In this document: positions 28,046 to 38,211 of the stretch, in pieces
How positions within the stretch are numbered: the stretch's first letter is position 1
How the letters are laid out: each line of letters starts with the position of its first letter
Assembly (NCBI GenBank): GCA_001871475.1
Contig: MNVE01000003.1
Location: 1-64,000 of the forward strand
Direction of reading: 5' to 3'
DNA length: 64,000 nt
DNA from: Candidatus Micrarchaeota archaeon CG1_02_47_40
GTDB lineage: Archaea > Micrarchaeota > Micrarchaeia > Anstonellales > CG1-02-47-40
The notes under the pieces: generated by a model
The model's database searches: none
What the model saw: the letters and a program-made list of their open reading frames with translations, nothing else
Told to the model about the DNA's origin: nothing
Made by a program: the position numbers and the translations under genes

Positions 28046-30847
28046 ATGCAGCAACTGGCAGGAAAAGAAGGGGAGAAAGAGTCCATGCGCTCAAAGATGG
28101 AGCAGGATTTGCGCTACCAGAGTGTGCTTGCTACCCTGCTTGACATTGAGCACAATTTCAATTTATGGGGCGCCCTTCTCGTTGCGCTGGGTGCGCTCTT
28201 TCTTTTATTGGCATTCCCCTTCTACCCAATCCTTCTCATTCCCGTGCTCGCCCTTTTCTGCGGGGCATTGTCCTACAAATATCCACCAGCAGGAGTAATA
28301 GCTGGAATGTTTTTCACATTTCCCGCAATCGCATACCAGTCCCCTGGCTTGGCATGGCTTTTTGCAATCCCTCTAACGGTAGCGTTATTTGAAGTATTCA
28401 ACGAGTGGGCAATCATAGCATTTTTGGAAATTGTTATACTCGCGCCCTTTGCTCCCTTTCCCTTCTCCTTAATCTCCCCTCTCATATATGCTGCAATGGC
28501 GCTTGCCTCCCTTTATGTTGGCTCAAGAAGAAGCGTTGAAATCTCCCTCCCGGCAGTATTTCTCATTCTCCTTCTTTCCTCTTTCTGGATGGTGCAGAAT
28601 TCGGCGTTCCTTCCGGTTTCCCTTGAGAAATATTCAGGCGAGTCCCTTCTGCAGCACGCAAACCTCCCGGCTGTGGAGGCGATGAGCGTGGTTTCAGGCG
28701 CATTAAGCGCAATACAGTCCCTTTTCGCAGTTGAGAACGTGCAGTTTGCCTCCTTTGGGGTTTCAAAACTATTGGAGAACACCTTTGTGCTCTTTGCGCA
28801 CGACACTGCCTTCTTTCAGCTTGCAATCTGGGGCATTATACTCTATATTATAGGGTGGCTGCCTGCAAGGCTGAAAATGAAGAAGCAGAAGCAGCTTACG
28901 CAGGCAGTTTCCGCTCTTCCCCTTCTTTTGGCTCCGCTTGCCTATTTTGCGCTTTCCTCCTTTTTTGGCATGAGCTTTGACTTTCTAATGCCCATCTACG
29001 CGCTTCTCTCTATTATTATTATAGTGGCATTCTCGCGCCTGAACATAAAAGTGGCGCACGAGTCGCAGGTAATACGCAGGGAAAAAACAAAGAAATTCGG
29101 CAAATTCGGATTACAGGATTTGGGAGAGGGAGAAGGCGTTTCTTCTCTTGATGATATAGGCGGGTATGAGGATGTGAAGGCGGAATTGCGCAGCGCAATC
29201 ATAATGCCCCTTGAGAAAAAGGAGCTATCTCTGAAATACGGCATAAAACCCCCGAGCGGAATACTCCTTTTCGGTCCCCCGGGAACGGGAAAGACGCTTC
29301 TGATGCGCGCCCTCTCAAAGGAGCTTGATTACGGTTTTTATGCGGTGCAGTGCTCCGAGCTTCTCTCAAAATGGTATGGAGAGACGGAAAAAAATATCTC
29401 CGAACTCTTTGACACTGCAAGGAAAAACGCCCCCTGCATACTCTTCTTTGACGAGATTGATTCCATAGGAAAAAAAAGAAGCGAGTACTCTTCTGATGAA
29501 GTCAGTAAGAGAGTACTTTCCATGTTTTTAGAAGAGCTTGACGGTTCAAAATCAAAAAAAGGAGTCATTATTATAGGCGCGACCAACATCCCAAATCAGC
29601 TTGATTCGGCGCTTATCCGCCCAGGAAGGCTGGACAAAATAATTTACATGCCGCTTCCGGACATTTCAGCAAGAAAGGCAATATTCAAAGTGCACACGAA
29701 AAAGCTCCCCCTTTCTTCAGATATTGATTATGAGAGGCTTACAGAAATAACCGAGCGTTATTCCGGTGCGGATATTGCAAACATTTGTTCGGAGGCATCG
29801 CGTCTTGCGGCAGGAGAGGCTGCGGAAAGCGGGAAGAATAAGGTAGTGCCAGTTAGTATGGCGCATTTCAGCAGAGTTATCTCAAGTGTCCGCCCCTCTG
29901 TTTCTTTGGAGCAATTGGCGGAGCACGAAAAATTCCGCCTTGATTTTGAGCGGAGGGTGGCAGGCAAGGGAGAGGAAGAGAAAGAAAAAGAAAAGAAAAA
30001 AAAGGATGCCGTCAGCTGGAGCGATGTTGCCGGCTTAAAGGACGTGAAGCAGGCTCTGCGCGAGGCGATAGAACTGCCCCTCCTGCACGAGGACGTGCTG
30101 AAGCAGTATAAGATAAAACCCTCAAAGGGATTGCTGATGTTCGGTCCCCCTGGGTGCGGAAAGACGCTCATACTCAAAGCCGCCTCAAGCGAGATGAAAG
30201 CCACCTTCCTGACTCTTTCAGGCGCAGAGCTTACCAAAAGGGGCTATGAATACTCTGTGCAGGCAATAAGGGAAACCTTCAACCGCGCGCGGGAGCACAC
30301 TCCGGCAATAATCTTCCTTGATGAGATAGAATCGCTTGCATCTGCGCGAAGCCAATCCTATTCCAGCCCGGTGCTGACACAGCTTCTAACCGAGCTTGAC
30401 GGAGTCAGCGAGCTCAAGAACGTAATGCTTGTGGGCGCCACAAACAAGCCCAATCTTGTGGATTCGGCAATACTGCGCCCAGGGAGGTTTGACAAGATAA
30501 TATACGTCCCTCCGCCTGATTCAGAGTCAAGGGCGCAAATCTTCAGATTGAACATGGAAGAGTTCCTGCAGAATGCCTCTGATGCTGATTTTAAGATTCT
30601 CTCAAGCCATACGGACGGCTTTAGCGGTGCGGACATTTCAGCAATCTGCCAGGAGGCAAAGATGGCTTTAGCGCGAAAGACAATTCGAGGGAAAGAAGCA
30701 AATCTTTCTTCCGATGCGCCAAAACTCTCTTTAAAATTTTCCCTTGATGACATTCTGGAGGTAATAAGAAAGAGAAGGCCCTCAATAACTTCTGCGCAGT
30801 TGAACGAATACATGCAATTCTTGAGGGATTATGGGGAGAGGAAGTAG
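28046..30847 (+). CDS. Membrane-anchored tandem AAA ATPase (Cdc48-like)
   Basis: N-terminal polytopic region then two AAA modules: GPPGTGKTLL/FFDEIDSIG and GPPGCGKTLI/FLDEIESLA. Confidence 0.85.
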   Translation: MQQLAGKEGEKESMRSKMEQDLRYQSVLATLLDIEHNFNLWGALLVALGALFLLLAFPFYPILLIPVLALFCGALSYKYPPAGVIAGMFFTFPAIAYQSPGLAWLFAIPLTVALFEVFNEWAIIAFLEIVILAPFAPFPFSLISPLIYAAMALASLYVGSRRSVEISLPAVFLILLLSSFWMVQNSAFLPVSLEKYSGESLLQHANLPAVEAMSVVSGALSAIQSLFAVENVQFASFGVSKLLENTFVLFAHDTAFFQLAIWGIILYIIGWLPARLKMKKQKQLTQAVSALPLLLAPLAYFALSSFFGMSFDFLMPIYALLSIIIIVAFSRLNIKVAHESQVIRREKTKKFGKFGLQDLGEGEGVSSLDDIGGYEDVKAELRSAIIMPLEKKELSLKYGIKPPSGILLFGPPGTGKTLLMRALSKELDYGFYAVQCSELLSKWYGETEKNISELFDTARKNAPCILFFDEIDSIGKKRSEYSSDEVSKRVLSMFLEELDGSKSKKGVIIIGATNIPNQLDSALIRPGRLDKIIYMPLPDISARKAIFKVHTKKLPLSSDIDYERLTEITERYSGADIANICSEASRLAAGEAAESGKNKVVPVSMAHFSRVISSVRPSVSLEQLAEHEKFRLDFERRVAGKGEEEKEKEKKKKDAVSWSDVAGLKDVKQALREAIELPLLHEDVLKQYKIKPSKGLLMFGPPGCGKTLILKAASSEMKATFLTLSGAELTKRGYEYSVQAIRETFNRAREHTPAIIFLDEIESLASARSQSYSSPVLTQLLTELDGVSELKNVMLVGATNKPNLVDSAILRPGRFDKIIYVPPPDSESRAQIFRLNMEEFLQNASDADFKILSSHTDGFSGADISAICQEAKMALARKTIRGKEANLSSDAPKLSLKFSLDDILEVIRKRRPSITSAQLNEYMQFLRDYGERK

Positions 30848-31054
30848 AATGGGAAGGAAAAGATAGGAAGGAAAAGATAGGTGAAAGGAGGAGAGGATAA
30901 ATGCCCGCAGGTTTTACTTTTGACGAATTTTCCTCAGTTTATTCGTCATTTTATATACAAAAGTTCGTCAATATTCTATTTTTTATCTCAAATATGTATA
31001 TTGCAGTTTATACTACTTCTAAAGGTTTATATAGTTATTGTTTGACATAATCCC

Positions 31055-31170
31055 ATTCTCCCTGTATAGGGGGCCCTAACCTAGGGTTTCCTGCCTTAAG
31101 GGAGAATTGAAAAATTTTGGGCAACAGACAGGGCTGCCTCTGTTAATTATTTATGCAGAGAATTGCCCAA
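31055..31170 (+). promoter_or_regulatory. Structured 5' leader of S-layer-like gene: two successive inverted repeats
   Basis: attctccct/agggagaat (31055-31063/31099-31107) and ttgggcaa/ttgcccaa (31117-31124/31163-31170), about 30 nt after TATA-like tttatata. Confidence 0.6.
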
Positions 31171-31220
31171 AAAAAGAGGCAGCGAAAAAAAAACACAGGA
31201 AGAACCACGAGGTGGTTTGA

Positions 31221-33956
31221 GTGAAAGGAATAAATATAAGAAAAATCGCGGCACTCGCGTCCGGAATAGCCCTTTTGGGTGCATCCGTGGCAGTAGCTGA
31301 CGTGGTTTATGGCAACACGCAACTAGTTGACCAAAACGGCCAGCCGGTAGTGAAGGTTGTCGTAGGCGCGAATGCGGCTGCAAGCGACGGTGTTGCTGCG
31401 GGAAACATAGCGGCAAGGATTGCCAACCTCGCATATAAGAGCTCAACGCTGACCGCGACAGTAAGCGGAGAGGCGGCATGCTCTGTAGGCGGAGCGAACG
31501 GCTCAACGGGCGCAGGCTCATGTGCTGTTACGAACAAGAAGGCGAACCTTGAAATCACTCTTCCGGGAGTGACAGCTGGAGCGTATCAGTTTACAACGCT
31601 CATAGCAGACTACATAGACAGGATGCCGGGAAACAGGAATACGACATCGTCTGATGACATTTGGAGTTCCTCATCCGACACTTCAACTACAATGTCAGGA
31701 CTCTATGGAGGCGCAACAGCGACTGAAATAAGAGGCACCCAGAACGTCTTCAAGATATCCGGCGCGGAGTTCGCACCGTTTGCGTCAGCCACAGTGACTG
31801 ACACATCCGGCTCGAAGACCTATTCGGAAACGCAGGCGATGTGGATATACGGTGAAACGTATTTCTCAACAAGCGCTGACGCGATTGTCGCAAAGTTCTC
31901 CGGCATCGGCTACACGGCAAAGTTTGATTCGGGCGACTATGGTATCATGGTTTGCACGGGCTCAAACTACGACTACTCCAACTACAATGCTTGCGCCATA
32001 GGCGACAACGAGCACATAAACACACACAAGGCGGAGATTCAGTTCCTCGGACAGACCTGGATTATTTCAGAGCTGACTCCACCACTAGCAGTCGCGGGTG
32101 CATACAATCTTAACTCCACCACGACTACTCTGCTTGGAGGAAGCGTGAAGCTTGCAAAGAGCTCACAGTCCGGCATCATTAACGTCGGAGACGAGCTTGA
32201 CGCAGGCACTGTGAAGATACGCCTCTCGGACATTTCAGTCGCGACCGGCTCAGGCAACGCGCACCCGGCAATCGTCGACATATTGGATGCCAACGGCGCA
32301 TTGCTCCAGCAGACGTCCATAAATGAGGGCACCACCTACTCCTACACAACGGGGGGCACTACAGTAAAAATCCATGTGTATAAGACTGCACCTGGGTTTA
32401 CACTGAATGCGAAATGGGCTGACATGGCAATCTTCACGGACGAGCTTTTGCTCAAAAACACCGAGAAGATTGATGCGAGCTCCGGCGACCCCAACTACGA
32501 CTGGAAGGCGTACATCCGCTGGAAAAACAAGGGATGGGCTTCAGGAGGCAACTACTCAAACAGCCAGGCAGACAACCTGAGGGAGATAATCATCTACGAC
32601 CCTGAGACATACTCAGGAAAGACAGCCGGTCAGTCCATAAACATAATTGGAGACCCGATAGTCTATCAGTTGCAGTACGATGGCTTGAGCCTTGCAAGCA
32701 GCGACTACGACCGCTTGAAGTTCAGCATAGTGAATGCTGACGAGCTTGGCAGCGTCGCCTTGGGGACACCTATTGCCGAGACAAACATGACGAGCAACAC
32801 CACCTGCGGCGACGACGCGGCGGCTATCACCGGGAAGGTCATTAAAGTTGAGTCCGGGATAAGCAACGCCTTTAAGATACCAAATTCTGGCGGAGACACC
32901 GTAAATAAATTCTACGTCAGGTATCTTACCAACTCAAGCGCGGCAGGCAACGTAACAGGTGCCGTAATGCTGTACTACCAGCCCTCAACTGCAGCTTGTG
33001 ATTACTGGCAGGGGGGAGCACAGGGTTTCAGTGCAGCGGGTGCGGCAGTCGCCAGCTTGAACACGACAGGCGGAAGCGAAAAGGCAGTCGCATACGAGAC
33101 CGTAGGAACCGGGACAGCGCAAGGGTACCTTTCCTTTGTGACTGGCAACGCATCTTCAGACGGAGGGAACCTTTCAATATATATTCAGGAAGATGCAGGA
33201 AAGGTTAATTCTGTAAGCGCCAACTACGACTCTTTCGTCTTCCAGGCGATAGGGTTGTCAAGTGCCTCATCCTTCGAGTTCAAGGCGCGCGACAGTGACA
33301 ACTCTGACAGGATTATGTATAACAGCGTGCAATACGTGGCAGAGCTCCTTGAGCCCAAGAGCAACCTTTACGACGCACCCCTTATTTCAGAGAGAGGCTC
33401 AAAGTTCATCGGGCTGTCTTCGGACACCGTTGAATTTGACGTCGCGAAGAAGATTGCGGACGCAAAATACGTCCTCATGAGCTCTGGAACGGAAAGCACC
33501 AGCAACGTGCTCAAGAAGTCCCTTGCAGAGGGAGAAGAGACCGAGCTTACGGGAGGCATAAAGGTAAAGGTGGATACCATTACCCAGACAGTCGGCTCAT
33601 GCGTCGCAGGCGCAGTCGCAGGCTCAACGCCTGATTGCACTGTTGACTCATCCGGCGTGTCGGCGGTAATCTCGCCCAACAATGCCGCATCCGTTGAGGT
33701 TTCCGAGCCATACCTGCTCTCAAGCGACCTTGTGGTCCTTGACAGCAATGCAGCAGGCGTGGGCAAGGTAATCTCAGTCGGAGGGCCCGCTGTGAACAGC
33801 GTAACCCGCGAAGCGCTTGCCGGCAGCGACGTTGACTTTGCAACAAAGTCAGTCGTTGTGCAGGAAGTAGGCAACACAATCGTGGTAGCAGGTTACTCTG
33901 CGGCAGACACCCTGACAGCTGCTGGCCAGTTCATAGCTGGAATACAGAAGCAGTAA
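31221..33956 (+). CDS. S-layer protein (GTG start)
   Basis: Signal peptide, MKGINIRKIAALASGIALLGASVAVADVVYG and VVGANAAASDGVAAGNIAARIA typical of archaeal S-layer proteins; SD gaggtgg. Confidence 0.8.
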   Translation: MKGINIRKIAALASGIALLGASVAVADVVYGNTQLVDQNGQPVVKVVVGANAAASDGVAAGNIAARIANLAYKSSTLTATVSGEAACSVGGANGSTGAGSCAVTNKKANLEITLPGVTAGAYQFTTLIADYIDRMPGNRNTTSSDDIWSSSSDTSTTMSGLYGGATATEIRGTQNVFKISGAEFAPFASATVTDTSGSKTYSETQAMWIYGETYFSTSADAIVAKFSGIGYTAKFDSGDYGIMVCTGSNYDYSNYNACAIGDNEHINTHKAEIQFLGQTWIISELTPPLAVAGAYNLNSTTTTLLGGSVKLAKSSQSGIINVGDELDAGTVKIRLSDISVATGSGNAHPAIVDILDANGALLQQTSINEGTTYSYTTGGTTVKIHVYKTAPGFTLNAKWADMAIFTDELLLKNTEKIDASSGDPNYDWKAYIRWKNKGWASGGNYSNSQADNLREIIIYDPETYSGKTAGQSINIIGDPIVYQLQYDGLSLASSDYDRLKFSIVNADELGSVALGTPIAETNMTSNTTCGDDAAAITGKVIKVESGISNAFKIPNSGGDTVNKFYVRYLTNSSAAGNVTGAVMLYYQPSTAACDYWQGGAQGFSAAGAAVASLNTTGGSEKAVAYETVGTGTAQGYLSFVTGNASSDGGNLSIYIQEDAGKVNSVSANYDSFVFQAIGLSSASSFEFKARDSDNSDRIMYNSVQYVAELLEPKSNLYDAPLISERGSKFIGLSSDTVEFDVAKKIADAKYVLMSSGTESTSNVLKKSLAEGEETELTGGIKVKVDTITQTVGSCVAGAVAGSTPDCTVDSSGVSAVISPNNAASVEVSEPYLLSSDLVVLDSNAAGVGKVISVGGPAVNSVTREALAGSDVDFATKSVVVQEVGNTIVVAGYSAADTLTAAGQFIAGIQKQ

Positions 33957-33984
33957 GCCAACACAACACGGGGCGAAAAACGCC

Positions 33985-34200
33985 CCGCCCTTTTTTCTTT
34001 TTCTTTCTTTTTTTCAAGCCCTTAATTTATGTCTTATCAAATTTTCTTTCTCTTTTTTCTTTTTCAATCAATCTGATTCTTTTTCATTATTCTTTTTTCC
34101 TTTCACCTAATCTGATTTTTCTTTCTTTTTTCCTTTCACTTAATTCATTTTTCTTTCTTTTTTTCCTTTCAATTAATCCGATTCAATCCGATTCTTTTTT
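33985..34200 (+). repeat. Imperfect tandem polypyrimidine repeat downstream of S-layer gene
   Basis: Recurring (c)tttcttttttcctttcac/ttaatctgatt units. Confidence 0.6.
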
Positions 34201-34257
34201 GCTGATTTTCCCCCCATTATTTTCACCTCGGCAGGATTACGCTAAGGTATTTAAATC

Positions 34258-36336
34258 ATGCATGATAATCAGAAGAGCATGAAAGCACTAACGTATTTAG
34301 CCGTATTTGCGTTTCTTTTCACCTCTGCCTGCTTTTCCTTCTCCCCATCCGATTACCTTTATTCAAGCGAGCCTGCCTCAACCATCACAAGCATAAAATT
34401 CATCCTGAACGGCACAAATTACGAGCTCGTTTCCTTTGGCGGGGTTGAAACCTTCCTGCTTGCAAACTCCACTCCCCTGAATGAAACTGCCAAGATAGAG
34501 CCGGTAATGAGCGCATATTCAATGCTTTATATCTACCCAAACCAGTCCGAAATAGATGCCGCAAGGCTTGCTTTAATAAAATTCAACGACTCGCGCAACT
34601 ACAATACCTCATTAACTGGTAAAAAAGGAGCCGAAGACTACTGCGAGCAGTCCCTGACGCTTAAAGCAATGCCCTGCAGAAACATCTCAACCTGCTACAT
34701 GACTGCCACCCTGACATGCATGCGCTACGACCCGGGCAGCTGCGACGTTGCCATGCTTGCAAACGCCACGCTGGAATTCGCGCTTGCCACAACTGCGCTT
34801 GATGATGAGGTGGAATACGCAAACTCCGCCTTCCTCTCAATGAATTTCAATAACATAGTGGGAAAGCTAAATGACATTTCAGCAGAAGTGCCCAACATGA
34901 GAAAGAATGCCGATGCAATAATAGGAAGCAAGCTGCGTTATGACCCTACTTGCGGCACATGCTATGCCTTCTGTCCAATAATCCCAATAGACCTAAATGC
35001 CCTCAACGATGCAAGCGCGAAAACAAATACGCTCAAAACGAAAGTGGCGGTGATTTCAAACATACACAAAACTTCCGAGCAGATTGCAAACTTCACGAAA
35101 AGCCGGCTTGAGCGCAAAGTGAATACAGTGCTTTCAGGCTCATACGGGAAAACATTCACGGATTTGCAGGCGCAGGTGCGCAACACGATAGACTCTGCGC
35201 TGGAAGCGCAAAAACTCGTCTACGACGCCTCATTCAACAAGGACGTTTCGGAAATCGGGGAGCTGACGCTTGACATACAGCAGAGCATCTCATCAAACCG
35301 CTTCATGGGGCTGAATGCGGACTTTGAGCAGTACCGCATAATCACAAACCGCCTTAATAACACACTCAAAAATTTCACAGAGCCATACGATTCCACAATG
35401 GCGATAAAGGAAAACGTAAGCTCAATGCTGATTATGGCAGAATGGGTGACGGACAGGACGAACCTTGAGGAGGTTACGCAATACAACCAGCTCAAGATAG
35501 ACGAATACGCAATAGGCAAGCAGTTCAAGCCGCCCATGTCCATCTCCTCCTACCGCACCCTTTATTACAATTATTCCACTCTTATGAATGAAACGCAGTC
35601 ATACATGGGCAGGCATGTATCCGCAAAGAACACCCTCTACTGGCTTGTCGGAAATATAGGAAGGGCATCAGTTGACGGAGTGCTGAAGCTGACAGACCCC
35701 TTCATGGAAGTGAATTACCAGACGAGGAAAACGTATTCATCAATAATTCCTCCAATCCTTCTCATCTTAACTGACTTCTCACTAATCTCGCTTGCACTTG
35801 TAGTGTTTGCGGGATTAATCGTGCGCATGAGAAAGTACTTCATCCGCAGGATAATACTCCTTGGGTGGGCGGCTGTGCTCTTAACATTCATAATGGTGCT
35901 TGCAATCGCCTCGCTTGGCTTTTACTCCCTCCTAAACTCCGCCTCTCACGCCGCAACCTTCTCCGAGTTTGGCAGCGAGCTTTCAAAATACAATGAGAGC
36001 GTAATCATCATTGACTCTTCAAACTCAACAGCCGGCGCAGCCGCCTCCTTAAACTCGTGCGCAGGCAAAGTGGCGCTAGCTCTTTCCAAGCTCAACATAA
36101 GCGCAGTGCAATACTCAATTGACGGCGCTGTCTGCCGCTATGGAACCGCCCCGACAGTGCAGACAACAACGGAGGAGTGCTGGAAGCTCATCGGCGACGT
36201 TCCGGTATTCACGCTTGCATATTCGCCGAAGAACACCACCCCGCAGTTCTCGGTAGTATACACAAAAGAGGTGCTGGTCGCAGGCGACGCGCGCTACATA
36301 AGCCGCTGCGATCTTGCAAACGTCCTCAAAGGCTGA
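34258..36336 (+). CDS. Hypothetical secreted/membrane protein
   Basis: 692-aa ORF with signal peptide and C-terminal-third TM segments. Confidence 0.65.
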   Translation: MHDNQKSMKALTYLAVFAFLFTSACFSFSPSDYLYSSEPASTITSIKFILNGTNYELVSFGGVETFLLANSTPLNETAKIEPVMSAYSMLYIYPNQSEIDAARLALIKFNDSRNYNTSLTGKKGAEDYCEQSLTLKAMPCRNISTCYMTATLTCMRYDPGSCDVAMLANATLEFALATTALDDEVEYANSAFLSMNFNNIVGKLNDISAEVPNMRKNADAIIGSKLRYDPTCGTCYAFCPIIPIDLNALNDASAKTNTLKTKVAVISNIHKTSEQIANFTKSRLERKVNTVLSGSYGKTFTDLQAQVRNTIDSALEAQKLVYDASFNKDVSEIGELTLDIQQSISSNRFMGLNADFEQYRIITNRLNNTLKNFTEPYDSTMAIKENVSSMLIMAEWVTDRTNLEEVTQYNQLKIDEYAIGKQFKPPMSISSYRTLYYNYSTLMNETQSYMGRHVSAKNTLYWLVGNIGRASVDGVLKLTDPFMEVNYQTRKTYSSIIPPILLILTDFSLISLALVVFAGLIVRMRKYFIRRIILLGWAAVLLTFIMVLAIASLGFYSLLNSASHAATFSEFGSELSKYNESVIIIDSSNSTAGAAASLNSCAGKVALALSKLNISAVQYSIDGAVCRYGTAPTVQTTTEECWKLIGDVPVFTLAYSPKNTTPQFSVVYTKEVLVAGDARYISRCDLANVLKG

Positions 36337-36340
36337 TTTT

Positions 36341-36814
36341 ATGGCGCTTGAAAAGAGAACCCAGAACGCGATACTCATATTCCTCCTTGCAGTCGTGCTT
36401 CTGCTTGCCGCTCTTTTTTTCCTAAAAAACCAGGACAATGAAATAACCACGGAAGAATTTCTAAAGTCAGTAGAAAGTTCAGAGAAGTTTGTGCTGGTGC
36501 AGGATTTGAGGGGCGCTGAAAATACGGAGCAGAGGCGCGCTGTAATAAACTGCGGAATTGACCTGGCAGGCTCCTTAGGCTTACTTGGAAAGGAGCCGGA
36601 AAACATAAAAATAGCCGCTTACGAGGGGGAGAACTGCATCATTGAGAACAGGACAACGTCAATTGCAGAATGCGAGCCGCTGAAATGGGGCGCGATAGCA
36701 TTCAATGTAAAGTACGGGCAGGAAGGCACCAAATTCTACCCAAACCGCGCAGAAATAGAAGTTTCTCCCATATATGGGGGAAGGTGCCTGATAAGCGCGG
36801 GGCAGGCAGAGTGA
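36341..36814 (+). CDS. Hypothetical membrane-anchored protein
   Basis: MALEKRTQNAILIFLLAVVLLLAALFFL N-terminal TM. Confidence 0.65.
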   Translation: MALEKRTQNAILIFLLAVVLLLAALFFLKNQDNEITTEEFLKSVESSEKFVLVQDLRGAENTEQRRAVINCGIDLAGSLGLLGKEPENIKIAAYEGENCIIENRTTSIAECEPLKWGAIAFNVKYGQEGTKFYPNRAEIEVSPIYGGRCLISAGQAE

Positions 36815-36818
36815 GTTT

Positions 36819-38063
36819 TTGAATATGGAAACCCTTTTGCAGAGGATAAGGCGGCTTTCAGGCGACGAATACTCACAAGTCCGCAAGGCAGTCGTCGCAT
36901 ACTCGGGGGGAGTTGATTCAACTGCGACTGCCCTTCTTCTTGGCGAGCTTGGGATTGAAGTTATAACCGTCAGCCTGGATTTGGGGCAGGGCATTTCGCA
37001 GGCAAAGAGGAATGCGCCTCTTGTTTCCAAAAAGAATTTCTTCTTTGATGCGAAAGAGCAATTGCTTGAATACGCAAAAAAGGCAGTCTGGGCAAACAGC
37101 ATGTTCAAAGGGCACCCAAACGGGGAAGGGCTCTCAAGGCCGCTCATTGCGCTCTATCTTGTCCAAGCTGCTGAAAAGGAGGGGGCGCAGGCGGTTGTGC
37201 ACGGCTCTTCCGGGGTTGGCAACGACCAGTTCAGGATGGACAATGCGATAAGGGTGCTTGCGCCGCAGCTTCACATAATCGCCCCGGTGCGCGACTGGAA
37301 TCTCTCAAGGGAGGATTCGGTTTCCTACCTGCAAAAAAGAAAGGTGAAAATCAAAATAGAAGGGAAGAAGCCCTTTTCAGTGGATGAAAACTTCTGGTGC
37401 CGCACCATACGCTACGGAGCGCTTTCCGAGGATGATTTTGGAGTTCCGCAGGAAGCATATGCCTGGACATGTGCCCCCTCGGCGTGTCCTTCTCTGCCAG
37501 TGAAGGTTTCTTTCCAGTTTGAAAACGGCTTTCCCACCAAGGCAATAATCGGGGAGGGAAAGGGAAAAAAGGAATTTTCAGGCGTTCCCATGTTTGAGGC
37601 GCTCAATAAAATAGGGGGGGAGAACGGAATAGGCAGGCAAAACTGCATAGAAGATAAAATAGTCGGGCTCAAGTCGCATGAAGTGTTTGAGTGCCCTGCT
37701 GCCAGCATAATCAGCTTTGCGCATAAAGAGCTTGAGCGCCTAACCCTAACTTCGGCAGAGCTTGACATGAAGGATTACATTGACCATTCCTGGGCAAGGC
37801 TGGTGTTTAGGGGGGGCTGGTACACAAGGTTGCGCAATTCCACGGAGGCTTTCATTTCGCAGACACAGGGGGCGGTGTGCGGCACAGTGGAGCTTTCTCT
37901 CTGCAGGGGCGGCATAACACTGCTTTCAATGAAATCCCCGCACGCGCTTTACGATTCGCGCCTCTCCTCGCGCGAGGGAACCTTCAATCAAAGAGATTCG
38001 CGCACCTTTGCGAAATTATACGGTCTGCAGGACGTAATTGCTTATAGGATGGATTTGGAGTAG
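36819..38063 (+). CDS. argG: Argininosuccinate synthase
   Basis: AYSGGVDST PP-loop, VHGSSGVGNDQFRMD, DENFWCRTIRYG. Confidence 0.85.
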   Translation: MNMETLLQRIRRLSGDEYSQVRKAVVAYSGGVDSTATALLLGELGIEVITVSLDLGQGISQAKRNAPLVSKKNFFFDAKEQLLEYAKKAVWANSMFKGHPNGEGLSRPLIALYLVQAAEKEGAQAVVHGSSGVGNDQFRMDNAIRVLAPQLHIIAPVRDWNLSREDSVSYLQKRKVKIKIEGKKPFSVDENFWCRTIRYGALSEDDFGVPQEAYAWTCAPSACPSLPVKVSFQFENGFPTKAIIGEGKGKKEFSGVPMFEALNKIGGENGIGRQNCIEDKIVGLKSHEVFECPAASIISFAHKELERLTLTSAELDMKDYIDHSWARLVFRGGWYTRLRNSTEAFISQTQGAVCGTVELSLCRGGITLLSMKSPHALYDSRLSSREGTFNQRDSRTFAKLYGLQDVIAYRMDLE

Positions 38064-38211
38064 AGGGAAGTCCTTATTTTGAAAAAATCCGATATTTTCT
38101 CATTTTTCCCCTCTTTTTTCAAAATTTTCCCTTCTTTTTCACATCCCTTTTAAAGCTTATTTTTTCATATAAAATAACCAATAAATATTTCTTTAGAGGA
38201 GAGTGGGAAGG

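Noticed and set aside
33985-34205. Possible CRISPR array in the polypyrimidine repeats
   Set aside because: Repeats are degenerate and contiguous, without unique spacers; no cas genes in the window.
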